DNA of 64,000 nt from JBMOKU01 sp049324315. GTDB taxonomy: Bacteria; Bacillota; Clostridia; Peptostreptococcales; Thermotaleaceae. The translations under genes and the position numbers were made by a program. The DNA is taken from NCBI GenBank assembly GCA_049324315.1, contig JBMOKU010000033.1, positions 124,001-188,000 of the forward strand. The letters run 5' to 3'. Of this stretch, positions 18,718 through 27,280 are shown one piece after another. Position 1 is the first letter of the stretch. Each line of letters begins with the position of its first letter. The notes below the pieces were generated by a model that saw only the letters and a program-made list of their open reading frames with translations, was not told the DNA's origin and made no database searches.

Positions 18718-19419
18718 CTATTTCTCTCCCCGAAGTCTATAGCCTAATCCCCACACGGTTTCAATGATTTGCGGTTCGGAAGGATTGTCTTCAATCTTTT
18801 CTCGAAGCCTTCTGACATGGACATCCACCGTCTTCATGTCACCAAAATAGTTTTTTCCCCAAACGACATTGAGGATATCATCTCGGCTCAATGCCTTTCC
18901 AGGATTGTTCATAAACACCTTCATAATGGAAAACTCCGTCGGTGTCAACTCAATCTCTTTGTTGCGCTTATAAAATTTCTGCCCATCTACATCTAAGCTT
19001 ATGTCCATATGGGCAATACTTTTATCCATAAAGGCTTTGGGTTTGTCCATCTTTCTCAGATTCGCTCTAATCCTGGCAATCAACTCCAAAGGATTGAAAG
19101 GCTTAACCATGTAGTCATCTGCACCTAACTCCAGACCCATGATTTTGTCCATATCCTGGCTCCGGGCTGTCAGCATAATGATTACCAATTCCGGCATGAT
19201 CTCCCGCATCCTATGACATACTTCGAAGCCATCAATACCCGGAAGCATAACATCTAAAATGACCACTTTGGGATAAAATGCAGTGACCATTTCCAATGCT
19301 GCCTCTCCTGTCTCGGCCTCCAGCACCTCAAAACCACTTCTATCTAAATTGATGGATAAAAATCTCCGTATGGAAACCTCATCCTCTACCACCAGTACTT
19401 TTGCTTTCTCCTCTTCCAT
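18718..19419 (-). CDS. OmpR/PhoB-family response regulator
   Basis: A receiver domain (KVLVVEDEVSIRRFL, phospho-acceptor Asp in VVILDVMLPGIDG, Lys in DDYMVKPFNPLE) is joined to a winged-helix DNA-binding domain ending in HVRRLREKIEDNP and VWGLGYRL. The frame opens 16 codons earlier, but GGAG eight bases before the ATG at 19419 fixes the start. It is the first gene of the regulator-kinase-lipoprotein operon and is divergent from the LCP gene, which could be a target. Confidence 0.92.
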   Translation of the reverse strand: MEEEKAKVLVVEDEVSIRRFLSINLDRSGFEVLEAETGEAALEMVTAFYPKVVILDVMLPGIDGFEVCHRMREIMPELVIIMLTARSQDMDKIMGLELGADDYMVKPFNPLELIARIRANLRKMDKPKAFMDKSIAHMDISLDVDGQKFYKRNKEIELTPTEFSIMKVFMNNPGKALSRDDILNVVWGKNYFGDMKTVDVHVRRLREKIEDNPSEPQIIETVWGLGYRLRGEK

Positions 19420-19644
19420 TTTTATCACTCCATCTTCATTTTTCATAGATATTGTACGAAGTTTCATTTTTGCAACGAGAAAAAAAATTTTTTCACAAAT
19501 CCCATCAAGATTCTATTTATGCTTTTTCGTAAATATTCCTGCCCTCTTAACCATTCTGTAACCTATTGTAATTTTTTTGTAAATCAATATAACGGAAAAA
19601 GCGATATTCTATAGGTAACCTTTATCTACTAGGAGAGAGTACCA

Positions 19645-20607
19645 ATGTCTAAAAAAGTTATTCTTTGTATATTAATTCTCTTAAGTCTGTCTCTTTTCCT
19701 TTTGGGCTGCCAGGATTTTTTGAAGCCAAGTCCTTCCAGGGAAGAGGACAAGCCTCCTCTAGCGGAGTCTCAAATTCCTACAAATGTATCTGAAGAACTG
19801 GTTCCTGATATAACCAATATTGCCCTGTTTGGCATCGATACAGGACGTGAAAAATATGAAGCCATCCACTCCGATGCGATCATGATTCTGTCCATCGACA
19901 GAATCCATAAAAAAATAAAGCTCTCTTCTCTTATGAGAGATACATATGTTGAAATCAAAGGAAAAAAGAATAACAAGCTAAATACAGCCTATGCCATGGG
20001 TGGACCGGAACTGGCCGTAGAAACTATTCGTGAAAACTTTGGGATTGATATTGAAGATTATGTTACCGTTGATTTCGTGGGCTTGTCCCATATCATTGAT
20101 GCTCTGGGGGGTGTAGATATCGACGTTAAGGAAAAGGAAATTGGAGAAATCAACAAGTATATGAAAGAAGTGGCAGAAATCAAGAAAGAAAAGTCTACCC
20201 CCATCACAGAATCTGGTATGCAGCTCTTGAATGGCAATCAAGCTGTGGCTTACGGCAGAATCAGGAAAGTCGGAGATGGGGATTTTGATAGAACCGAAAG
20301 GCAGAAGAATTTGTTGACGGCACTTTATCACAAAATCACGGATCAGGAAGTGAAAAAATATCCTGCTGTGGCAGCAGCGCTTTTTCCATATGTTGAAACC
20401 AGCATGTCTCCATCGGAGATCTTAAGTCTAGGCATGGATGTACTGAAGCTTGACATATCCGAAGTTGACTGGTACCGCTTCCCCCTTGACGGCTACTACA
20501 AAGGGAAAATCATCGATAAGGTATGGTACCTTTCAGCCGATTTAGAAGCAACCGCAGAACATGTCCATAAATTTATTTATGACGATATCAAAGAGCCTCC
20601 TTTATGA
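19645..20607 (+). CDS. LCP (LytR-CpsA-Psr) family glycopolymer ligase
   Basis: 320 aa. A hydrophobic N-terminus (VILCILILLSLSLFLLG followed by Cys) suggests a lipid or membrane anchor. The LCP catalytic domain follows: FGIDTGREKY, SDAIMILSIDR, KLSSLMRDTYVEI (with the Arg that binds pyrophosphate) and AYGRIRKVGDGDFDRTERQ. Such enzymes attach teichoic acid or capsule to peptidoglycan. A GGAGAGAG site precedes the ATG. A probable promoter is TTGTAA at 19566 with TATAAC at 19588 (16-bp spacer). It is divergent from the two-component operon. Confidence 0.92.
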   Translation: MSKKVILCILILLSLSLFLLGCQDFLKPSPSREEDKPPLAESQIPTNVSEELVPDITNIALFGIDTGREKYEAIHSDAIMILSIDRIHKKIKLSSLMRDTYVEIKGKKNNKLNTAYAMGGPELAVETIRENFGIDIEDYVTVDFVGLSHIIDALGGVDIDVKEKEIGEINKYMKEVAEIKKEKSTPITESGMQLLNGNQAVAYGRIRKVGDGDFDRTERQKNLLTALYHKITDQEVKKYPAVAAALFPYVETSMSPSEILSLGMDVLKLDISEVDWYRFPLDGYYKGKIIDKVWYLSADLEATAEHVHKFIYDDIKEPPL

Positions 20608-20637
20608 TAGATTTACATAGATGAATACATAATAAAC

Positions 20638-20666
20638 GGGATACCTTACAAGGTATCCCACTTTTT
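20638..20666 (+). terminator. Terminator after the LCP gene, overlapping the convergent protease gene
   Basis: GGGATACCTT and AAGGTATCCC form a perfect 10-bp stem followed by ACTTTTTG. The left arm includes the stop codon of the convergent protease gene at 20646. Confidence 0.82.
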
Positions 20667-22391
20667 GTCCGTAATCCGCCCGCTATTATAAGTGAAAGTA
20701 AATACATTTTTCTTGCCGCCCAATTCGAAAGCCAACTGTTGAATGCCATATTTTTCAGCTATTCTCTTCATATTGTTCATATAACTATGCTCCACCAGCT
20801 GAATCATCGGCAGACTTCTAAGCACTGCTGAAAAGTCCGTACGGTCCTGCTTGCTTTGATACAGACATATCCGAAAAAACCGGGTCGGTGTGCTTTCAAA
20901 AAATCCATCGAAGTGTATTTGAAATCCCTCGTAGGAAAAGACCCCATAGCGCTCCATGATTTCCCTTTGAATCACTGTAATCTCATTTTCCAACAGCTTT
21001 GTCAGTTCCCAACTGGGTACAGCCAAATTGATATTCTGTCCGTCAATATATCCTGCAGAAGCAATGCCAATAAGTTCCCCTTTCATATTCAACAAAGCAC
21101 CACCAGAGCTGCCCGGCGACATAGGTGCCGTCGTTTGAATAAAATCATGCCCATCCCCTTGTCTGAATCCTGAAATGATCCCATCAGAAATGGTATTCAT
21201 GAGTCCTAACGGGCTGCCAATGGCCACTACCTTTTGTCCCCGCTTTAAGTTTTGTGATGATCCGGTCTTGATGGGAACGGTATTCAGATGAATTTTGATC
21301 AGTGCCAAATCCTTTCTCGGATCGGTATTCAGCAGCGTATAAGTTTTATACTCATAGCCTTGCTCCAAGCCTTCAAAAACAATACCATAATAGAAGCCAT
21401 CTTTTATGACATGGAAGTTCGTAGCAATCAATCCTTTATCATCAATCACCACGCCGGACCCCCGGCCTACCACTTCATCTTCACGGCTATATACCTTGAT
21501 CATGACTACGGATTTTGACATCTGCGCCAGCTCTTCAAAGGTCTTTTCTTGATCTACAGCTGCTGTTATGTTATTTGAAGCTCTGGGGGCATCCACTAAG
21601 GATGAAGTCTGTTTTTTCACAACCGCTTTTTGCCCATAGGGAAATTCCCTTAAGGCTTCCCGCGTTGGATACGCAATCAGCTTCGAGTACTGGCTATCTT
21701 TATCGATATCCGTGAATTTACCGTCGTCCATAGTGTTAATATATACAACATCACAACCAATCTTGGACAGCAGCAGTAAGAAATAAATCTCGTGTTCTTT
21801 GATATCTCCATAGGAGATGATCTTTGGATTATGTTGATCTGATTTCAAGTCAAAATTCTTTAATAATTGTGGTAAGTATTGATGCATCCACGTAAGTAAT
21901 TTCAAACAAAAATTCTTCATGGTCGTCGGACTGGAATGCCGTGTATTGCGTAAATACTGCTCCAACACAAGGGTAAATCCCTTCATCACACATTGATTTG
22001 TCCTGTCATTCCCTGTTATAGTAAACAGATGGGCAGTTTGCAGATCACGGGCCACCTGTTCGGCTACCTGGCCATTGATTACAATTCGATTCCACAGACT
22101 GCTGGTCTTTGTCACCAGTTCACTATATACATCCTTTGTTAAAGGCATAATCAACCGCAGATATCTTTCATCCAAAGACTGAAGCTCCCCGTCCAGCTTC
22201 CTGATCTCTTCGTAATACTTTTCCTTGTCATCCTTTATGCCGATCACTCTATAAAAGTACACAGGAACAATCGGTGTTTCCCCCTGTACGAATCCTTTTC
22301 TCTCTGAGATCGGAATCAATAAATCTTTGAATAAATCACTAGTTTCCCCAACGATGGTCTGTACCATATAATCTCTTTTGTCCACGTCCAT
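20646..22391 (-). CDS. Trypsin-like (HtrA-type) serine protease fused to a YceG-like N-terminal region
   Basis: About 581 aa. Residues ~1-250 end in KIISYGDIKEHEIYFLLLLS followed by KIGCDVVYINTMDDGKFTDI, which resembles the YceG family of the Ter-linked stress modules. Residues ~290-470 form a chymotrypsin-fold protease with His in LIATNFHVIKDG, Asp in DPRKDLALIKI and Ser in APMSPGSSGGAL. A ~110-residue C-terminal region is unassigned. No signal peptide, membrane helix or PDZ domain is seen, so it looks cytoplasmic. The frame is open 21 codons upstream; the ATG at 22391 follows GTGGGGG, with GTG at 22385 as an alternative. The YceG assignment is from memory of the motif. Confidence 0.72.
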   Translation of the reverse strand: MDVDKRDYMVQTIVGETSDLFKDLLIPISERKGFVQGETPIVPVYFYRVIGIKDDKEKYYEEIRKLDGELQSLDERYLRLIMPLTKDVYSELVTKTSSLWNRIVINGQVAEQVARDLQTAHLFTITGNDRTNQCVMKGFTLVLEQYLRNTRHSSPTTMKNFCLKLLTWMHQYLPQLLKNFDLKSDQHNPKIISYGDIKEHEIYFLLLLSKIGCDVVYINTMDDGKFTDIDKDSQYSKLIAYPTREALREFPYGQKAVVKKQTSSLVDAPRASNNITAAVDQEKTFEELAQMSKSVVMIKVYSREDEVVGRGSGVVIDDKGLIATNFHVIKDGFYYGIVFEGLEQGYEYKTYTLLNTDPRKDLALIKIHLNTVPIKTGSSQNLKRGQKVVAIGSPLGLMNTISDGIISGFRQGDGHDFIQTTAPMSPGSSGGALLNMKGELIGIASAGYIDGQNINLAVPSWELTKLLENEITVIQREIMERYGVFSYEGFQIHFDGFFESTPTRFFRICLYQSKQDRTDFSAVLRSLPMIQLVEHSYMNNMKRIAEKYGIQQLAFELGGKKNVFTFTYNSGRITDKKWDTL

Positions 22392-22462
22392 TCCCCCACT
22401 TTGAACAACAAAAGTTCTTTTTTTTATTATCTCATAATTGGAAAACGCATACAATCAAATCA

Positions 22463-22503
22463 AAAACAAAAAACGGAGCGTCAATCTTTTCACCGACACT
22501 CCG
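22463..22503 (-). terminator. Rho-independent terminator after the MFS gene
   Basis: Minus-strand CGGAGTGTC pairs with GACGCTCCG (one G-U) and is followed by TTTTTTGTTTTTG. Confidence 0.85.
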
Positions 22504-22548
22504 ATTTATATCTGGTTCTGTTCATGATCTTTAAGTCCCACGCACGGG

Positions 22549-23787
22549 CTATTCTTGAATAGAATCTTTCACCAGGCTCTCTGATCTATTCAATGAATAG
22601 GTATGCAGCATGAGCATCAATAGCACAGCTGCTCCGGATACAATAAATGTAAGGGGCCAAACGGCACCGATCCCCATGCGGTCAATGTATCTGCCTACCA
22701 TCGACGTTCCAAGGGCGCTTCCTGCAGCCCAGCTTAAGGAGCCAATGGAGTTAAATCTTCCTCTGAAATTTTTCGGACTGTTATTAGCCACATACACACC
22801 ATAATTGGTCACCACAAGGATTTCTCCAAAAGTCCAGAGGATTGTTGAAACAACGAGGAAAGCAAAGGATTGGAAGATCCCGATCATACCAAAACCAATA
22901 GCATAAAGTATGCCAGCGATGATGATATTGACCAGTGGTCTGAATCTTTTGGTTATATCGATGATGAATACTGTCATTAAGAGCACGGTAACCGCATTGA
23001 TACTCATTAAGTAACCGAAGGTTTCCGCACCTTTATTCTCAAACACATGCTCCAGCATCAAAGGTAGTGAAAAGCTGTGCTGCGTATATACAAAGCTGTA
23101 GGCTATATAGATCACTAAAAAGACAATGATTTGCGGTCTTTTCATAAGAACCGTTATAATATTTCCGGATTCATCGCTTTCCTCCAGAATGTCCACGCTC
23201 TCTTCCTGGTGTTCCGGATTTGTCTCCTTAATATTGAAATAAACCAGTGAAACAGCGACAAAGGAAGTCAATGCATCTCCAATAAAAAGGAGGGGCAAAT
23301 AATTATTAAATAAAAACCCAGCTACGATAGGCCCTAAAGAAACCCCAAGGTTTATCCCCAGGTAGAGCAGAGAATAGCCCAATTGTCTTCGCTCAGGTGG
23401 CAATAGGTCGGCTACGATGGCGCTGATAGCTGGTCTTACCGCTCCATTGAAGAAGGTTGACAAGAATAAGAGAATAATAACAATCTTCGGCTGCTGAATG
23501 AAGGCACAGGGTATAAGAAAGACACCTGCCAACGTCTGAGCCATCAGATATGTTTTTCTTCTGCCGATTTGGTCAGCAAATTTTCCTCCTGCCAATGATC
23601 CCGGGATGGTCAACAAAGAACTGATCATGGCAATAACGCCGGCTGTTTCAAAGGAATACCCCAGTTTTTTTGTTAAAAATAGTGTGAGAAACGGTAAAAC
23701 AAAATCTCCAAATCTGTTGATCACATTCACGAAAAACAAGATATATATGCTTTTCGGAAGTCCCCTATACGTTTTAAAAGGATTCAT
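22549..23787 (-). CDS. MFS transporter under a ykkC-class riboswitch
   Basis: 412 aa, 12 predicted helices. Motif A is in the loop between helices 2 and 3: GGKFADQIGRRKTYL. An acidic cytoplasmic loop (ESVDILEESDESGN) separates the two halves. It belongs to the general drug/metabolite exporter type of MFS. The upstream RNA element suggests export of guanidine or a related compound, with the caveat that small SMR proteins are the usual guanidine exporters. It is monocistronic with its own promoter, riboswitch and terminator. The ATG follows a G-rich site. Confidence 0.9.
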   Translation of the reverse strand: MNPFKTYRGLPKSIYILFFVNVINRFGDFVLPFLTLFLTKKLGYSFETAGVIAMISSLLTIPGSLAGGKFADQIGRRKTYLMAQTLAGVFLIPCAFIQQPKIVIILLFLSTFFNGAVRPAISAIVADLLPPERRQLGYSLLYLGINLGVSLGPIVAGFLFNNYLPLLFIGDALTSFVAVSLVYFNIKETNPEHQEESVDILEESDESGNIITVLMKRPQIIVFLVIYIAYSFVYTQHSFSLPLMLEHVFENKGAETFGYLMSINAVTVLLMTVFIIDITKRFRPLVNIIIAGILYAIGFGMIGIFQSFAFLVVSTILWTFGEILVVTNYGVYVANNSPKNFRGRFNSIGSLSWAAGSALGTSMVGRYIDRMGIGAVWPLTFIVSGAAVLLMLMLHTYSLNRSESLVKDSIQE

Positions 23788-23812
23788 GGTTTATCCCCCC
23801 TCAAAAATAAAA

Positions 23813-23970
23813 TAAAAAAACTGAAGGACCTTTCTCATGTAATCGAGACTCGTCCTCCAGGCTTTTTTCCTAGAAGTGTAGCTGTTTGCCTGTATCGCTC
23901 GGACCTGACACTGAAAACAGCCGGAACCCTAGATACACTCTCCAAATATTTTTTATGTATAAATTTTCTT
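23813..23970 (-). promoter_or_regulatory. ykkC-class riboswitch (probably guanidine-I) with terminator platform
   Basis: The minus-strand RNA has the conserved blocks CTAGGGTTCCG, then GGTCCGAG, then CTAGGAAAAAAGCCTGGAGG. AGTGTA and TACACT close the first helix. The last aptamer helix (CTAGG/CCTGG) overlaps the left arm of a terminator, CTGGAGGAC with GGTCCTTCAG then a run of T. Ligand binding to the aptamer should therefore prevent termination. ykkC RNAs include guanidine, ppGpp, PRPP and nucleotide-sensing subtypes. A lone transporter downstream favours guanidine, but the subtype needs alignment. Confidence 0.87.
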
Positions 23971-23977
23971 ATCAACT

Positions 23978-24006
23978 ATTATATGGAAATTACTTGAAAG
24001 TGTCAA
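23978..24006 (-). promoter_or_regulatory. Promoter of the ykkC-MFS transcript
   Basis: Perfect consensus on the minus strand: TTGACA, 17-bp spacer, TATAAT. Transcription would start about 8 nt before the riboswitch. Confidence 0.85.
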
Positions 24007-24044
24007 CGCTTTTCTAAGCATATGAAGGAAAATATTGAAGAGAT

Positions 24045-24458
24045 TCATTTTATATCTTCAATCGATAAATTCACACGATAATTGCCATAGGCCAGTACTT
24101 CATCTAAAAATTGTAAAAGCTCTTCCTGAGTTGCCGCATTTACTTTTAATAGATAGCAGCCTTCTCCACTCGTGCGGTTTGCTTCCACAACGGCTGGGCT
24201 TTGTTTTACAAATCGAATGAATGCTGCGTGATCCGTAGTCTTCATAAATATAGTAACAAAGGCAGTAACAACTTTACCTTCCTTTACAGGATCGACTTTG
24301 ACCGTATATCCTTGAATGACACCGAACTCCTCCATTCTACGAATTCGATTGGCTACTGCCTGTCCTGTTAAATGTACCTGCTCACCGATTTCTCGCCATT
24401 GATATCTTGCATTTTTCTTAAGCATTTCTAAAATTTCATAATCTGTTTGATCAAGCAT
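24045..24458 (-). CDS. Lrp/AsnC-family transcriptional regulator
   Basis: 137 aa. N-terminal helix-turn-helix (YEILEMLKKNARYQWREIGE, TGQAVANRIRRMEEFGVIQG) followed by an alpha-beta RAM/AsnC domain (KTTDHAAFIRFVKQSPAVVE, GEGCYLLKVNAATQEELLQF). Members bind amino acids and form octamers. It is divergent from the MBL-fold hydrolase at 24568 and could control it. Its 3' end lies just upstream of the MFS promoter; no separate terminator is seen. Confidence 0.92.
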   Translation of the reverse strand: MLDQTDYEILEMLKKNARYQWREIGEQVHLTGQAVANRIRRMEEFGVIQGYTVKVDPVKEGKVVTAFVTIFMKTTDHAAFIRFVKQSPAVVEANRTSGEGCYLLKVNAATQEELLQFLDEVLAYGNYRVNLSIEDIK

Positions 24459-24567
24459 TATGCATCGAATCCTTTCTTCATGAAAGTCAAATCATTCTTA
24501 TCTTTTCTCCAATCATTTCCATAATAGGCTATAATCATTCTATCAAAGATGATAGGAGGAATAAAGT

Positions 24568-25329
24568 GTGCAAATACAATTACTGCGTCACGCTACATTA
24601 TTGTTGACCATCAATAATCGAAAGATCTTGGTTGACCCTATGCTAAGTCCCAAAGGTGCAATGCCAGCTATTCCACAGGTTGCTAACACGGACAATAATC
24701 CTTTAGTGGATCTGCCCATCGAACGATCCCAGCTTCAGGATATCGATGCCATCCTCGTGACCCATACCCATCCGGACCACTTTGATGATGCTGCAGCTGC
24801 ATTTCTTTCAAAAGAAATCCCTGTGTTTTGTCAGCCGGAGGATACTGAAAAAATGAGGTCATATGGCTTTCATCATGTAAATCCTATCGAAGCATCTTAT
24901 TCATGGAATAGCCTCCATATCCACCGTACAGCAGGACAGCATGGTACTGGAGAAATAGGAGAAAAAATGGCTCCTGTATCCGGCTTTGTACTGCATGCTG
25001 AAAATGAGCCCTCCCTTTATATCGTAGGAGACTCTATTTGGTGCAAAGAGGTTGAAGATGCACTGGAACAGTTTCACCCAGATATAACGGTTTGCTTCGC
25101 TGGCTCAGCCCAGTTTCATGTGGGTGACCCCATAACCATGAACGCACAAGATATTTATCATGTATGTAAAAAATCACCGGAAACAAAGGTAGTTGCTGTT
25201 CATATGGAAACATGGAACCATTGTTCTCTTTCCAGAAGGAATTTAAAAAGTTTCTTAGAAAGGGAACATCTCACTGCACAAGTATATGTTCCTGATGATG
25301 GTGAAATCATGATGTTCAATCAGTATTAA
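24568..25329 (+). CDS. MBL-fold metal-dependent hydrolase (UlaG-like)
   Basis: 253 aa of the metallo-beta-lactamase superfamily. The metal motif is ILVTHTHPDHFDD, with further ligands in RTAGQHGTGEIG and the Asp of SLYIVGDSIW. The short form with TMNAQDIYHVCKKSPETKVV is typical of UlaG-like hydrolases of unknown substrate. The start is a GTG seven bases after AGGAGG. It is divergent from the Lrp gene and closed by its own terminator. Confidence 0.88.
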   Translation: MQIQLLRHATLLLTINNRKILVDPMLSPKGAMPAIPQVANTDNNPLVDLPIERSQLQDIDAILVTHTHPDHFDDAAAAFLSKEIPVFCQPEDTEKMRSYGFHHVNPIEASYSWNSLHIHRTAGQHGTGEIGEKMAPVSGFVLHAENEPSLYIVGDSIWCKEVEDALEQFHPDITVCFAGSAQFHVGDPITMNAQDIYHVCKKSPETKVVAVHMETWNHCSLSRRNLKSFLEREHLTAQVYVPDDGEIMMFNQY

Positions 25330-25346
25330 CTCCTTGTATAGTAATT

Positions 25347-25394
25347 GCGTATAAGAAGCATAGGGTAACGCTTATGCATCTTATACGCTTTTTT
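25347..25394 (+). terminator. Terminator after the MBL-fold gene
   Basis: GCGTATAAG pairs with CTTATACGC; an inner GCATA/TATGC pairing extends the stem. It is followed by TTTTTTC. Confidence 0.85.
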
Positions 25395-25479
25395 CATGTT
25401 AATTACTTTATATCAATCCCTCATCTTTCATTACTGATAAAACGGTAAAATCTGCTGCTCATTTCTTAAAAATTTCTCT

Positions 25480-25507
25480 TTGAAACCCAGTGTATGTCGT
25501 ATATAAT
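25480..25507 (+). promoter_or_regulatory. Probable promoter of the ABC-F gene
   Basis: TTGAAA, 16-bp spacer, TATAAT on the plus strand, about 100 nt before the ATG at 25615. The long leader has no obvious terminator hairpin. Confidence 0.5.
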
Positions 25508-25614
25508 CAAAATGTATGTTTTTGTATCGAAAAAAATCATGATCCTCATAAACTGCTGAAAATAAAAGAAGTTTTTCTATAAACAATATGTGATAACTGT
25601 GAAAGGAGCCTTAA

Positions 25615-27171
25615 ATGAGTATTTTAACCGTTAAAAATTTAAGCCACGGATTTGGCGATCGAGCGATCTTTAACAATGTTTCCTTCCGACTGCTAAAGGG
25701 TGAACATATTGGCCTTGTGGGTGCCAATGGGGAAGGTAAATCCACCTTCATGAATATCATAACCGGAAAACTAGAGCCGGACGAAGGCCACATCGAATGG
25801 TCAAAACGTGTGAGAGTTGGATATCTGGATCAGCATACAGTACTTGAGCGGGGAATGACCATCCGTGATGTCTTAAAAGGTGCATTCCAATATCTTTTTG
25901 ATTTAGAAACAGAAATGAATATCCTGTGTGAAAAAATGGCCGACGCTTCTCCTGAAGAATTGGAGCAGATGCTGGAGGACATGGGGAATATTCAAGATAT
26001 CTTGGATCATAATGACTTCTATATTATTGATGCAAAAGTGGAAGAGATCGGCCGCGGCCTTGGATTAGAGGATATAGGTCTCGATCGGGATGTACATGAT
26101 CTTAGCGGTGGTCAGCGAACAAAGGTCCTGCTGGCTAAGCTGCTGCTGGAAAAACCGGATATTCTTCTTCTAGACGAGCCTACCAACTATCTTGATGAGC
26201 AGCATATCGAATGGTTGAAGCGATATCTGACGGAATATGAAAATGCTTTTATACTGATTTCCCATGACATTCCCTTCCTAAATAGTGTCATTAACCTAAT
26301 CTATCATATGGAAAATCAGGAGCTGAACCGTTATGTAGGGGATTATGATAATTTCCTTCAAATCTATGAAGTAAAAAAACAACAGCTGGAATCAGCATAT
26401 AAAAAGCAGCAGCAAGAAATCGAGGACTTGAAAGACTTTGTTGCGCGAAACAAGGCTCGCGTATCTACAAGAAATATGGCCATGTCCCGTCAGAAAAAGC
26501 TGGATAAGATGGAGGTCATAGAACTGGCTAGAGAAAAGCCAAAGCCTGAATTCAATTTCAAGGAAGCTCGAGCCTCCGGTAAGGTACTTTTTGAAACGAA
26601 GGATTTGGTAATCGGCTACGACGAACCCCTGTCAAAACCGTTAAATCTCCGCATGGAGCGGGGACAAAAGATTGCCCTGGTAGGAGCCAACGGTCTAGGA
26701 AAAACGACACTGCTCAAAAGTATCCTGGGGGAGATCAAATCCGTATCCGGAAATGTTGAATTGGGTGACTACCTACACATTGGTTATTTCGAACAAGAAA
26801 TCAAAGAAGCCAACTATAAGACATGTATCGAAGAGGTTTGGCAGGACTTCCCTTCATTTACCCAATATGAAGTCCGCGCTGCTTTAGCAAAATGCGGTTT
26901 AACCACCAAGCATATTGAAAGCAAAGTCGTGGTGCTAAGCGGAGGAGAACAAGCCAAAGTACGTCTTTGTAAACTGATCAATAAAGAATCCAATATATTG
27001 ATCCTGGATGAGCCCACCAACCATCTTGACGTCGATGCCAAAGAAGAGCTGAAGCGAGCCCTGCAAGCATACAAGGGCAGTATCCTGCTGATTTGCCACG
27101 AACCTGAATTCTACCGCGATGTGGTAACAGAAGTTTGGAATTGTGAATCCTGGACAACAAAAATCGTTTAA
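25615..27171 (+). CDS. ABC-F family ATPase (translation factor type)
   Basis: 518 aa with two ABC domains and no membrane domain. Walker A motifs are GANGEGKST and GANGLGKTT; signature motifs are LSGGQRTKV and LSGGEQAKV; Walker B motifs are ILLLDEPTNYLD and ILILDEPTNHLD. The charged inter-domain linker (around YKKQQQEIEDLKDFVARNKA) is the P-site-tRNA interaction region of ABC-F proteins. The protein would bind ribosomes rather than transport. It resembles the YkpA/YbiT branch more than Uup. The ATG follows AAAGGAG. It is monocistronic. Confidence 0.92.
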   Translation: MSILTVKNLSHGFGDRAIFNNVSFRLLKGEHIGLVGANGEGKSTFMNIITGKLEPDEGHIEWSKRVRVGYLDQHTVLERGMTIRDVLKGAFQYLFDLETEMNILCEKMADASPEELEQMLEDMGNIQDILDHNDFYIIDAKVEEIGRGLGLEDIGLDRDVHDLSGGQRTKVLLAKLLLEKPDILLLDEPTNYLDEQHIEWLKRYLTEYENAFILISHDIPFLNSVINLIYHMENQELNRYVGDYDNFLQIYEVKKQQLESAYKKQQQEIEDLKDFVARNKARVSTRNMAMSRQKKLDKMEVIELAREKPKPEFNFKEARASGKVLFETKDLVIGYDEPLSKPLNLRMERGQKIALVGANGLGKTTLLKSILGEIKSVSGNVELGDYLHIGYFEQEIKEANYKTCIEEVWQDFPSFTQYEVRAALAKCGLTTKHIESKVVVLSGGEQAKVRLCKLINKESNILILDEPTNHLDVDAKEELKRALQAYKGSILLICHEPEFYRDVVTEVWNCESWTTKIV

Positions 27172-27175
27172 TCGA

Positions 27176-27216
27176 AAAAGTCAAAGAGAATATTTACATC
27201 TCTTTGACTTTTCTTT
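27176..27216 (+). terminator. Terminator after the ABC-F gene
   Basis: AAAAGTCAAAGAGA and TCTCTTTGACTTTT form a perfect 14-bp stem followed by CTTTT. Confidence 0.88.
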
Positions 27217-27280
27217 TATCATTAATCTTCATCACTTGGGACTCCTTAATAACATCATCTGTACTTAAATATCCTATAGG

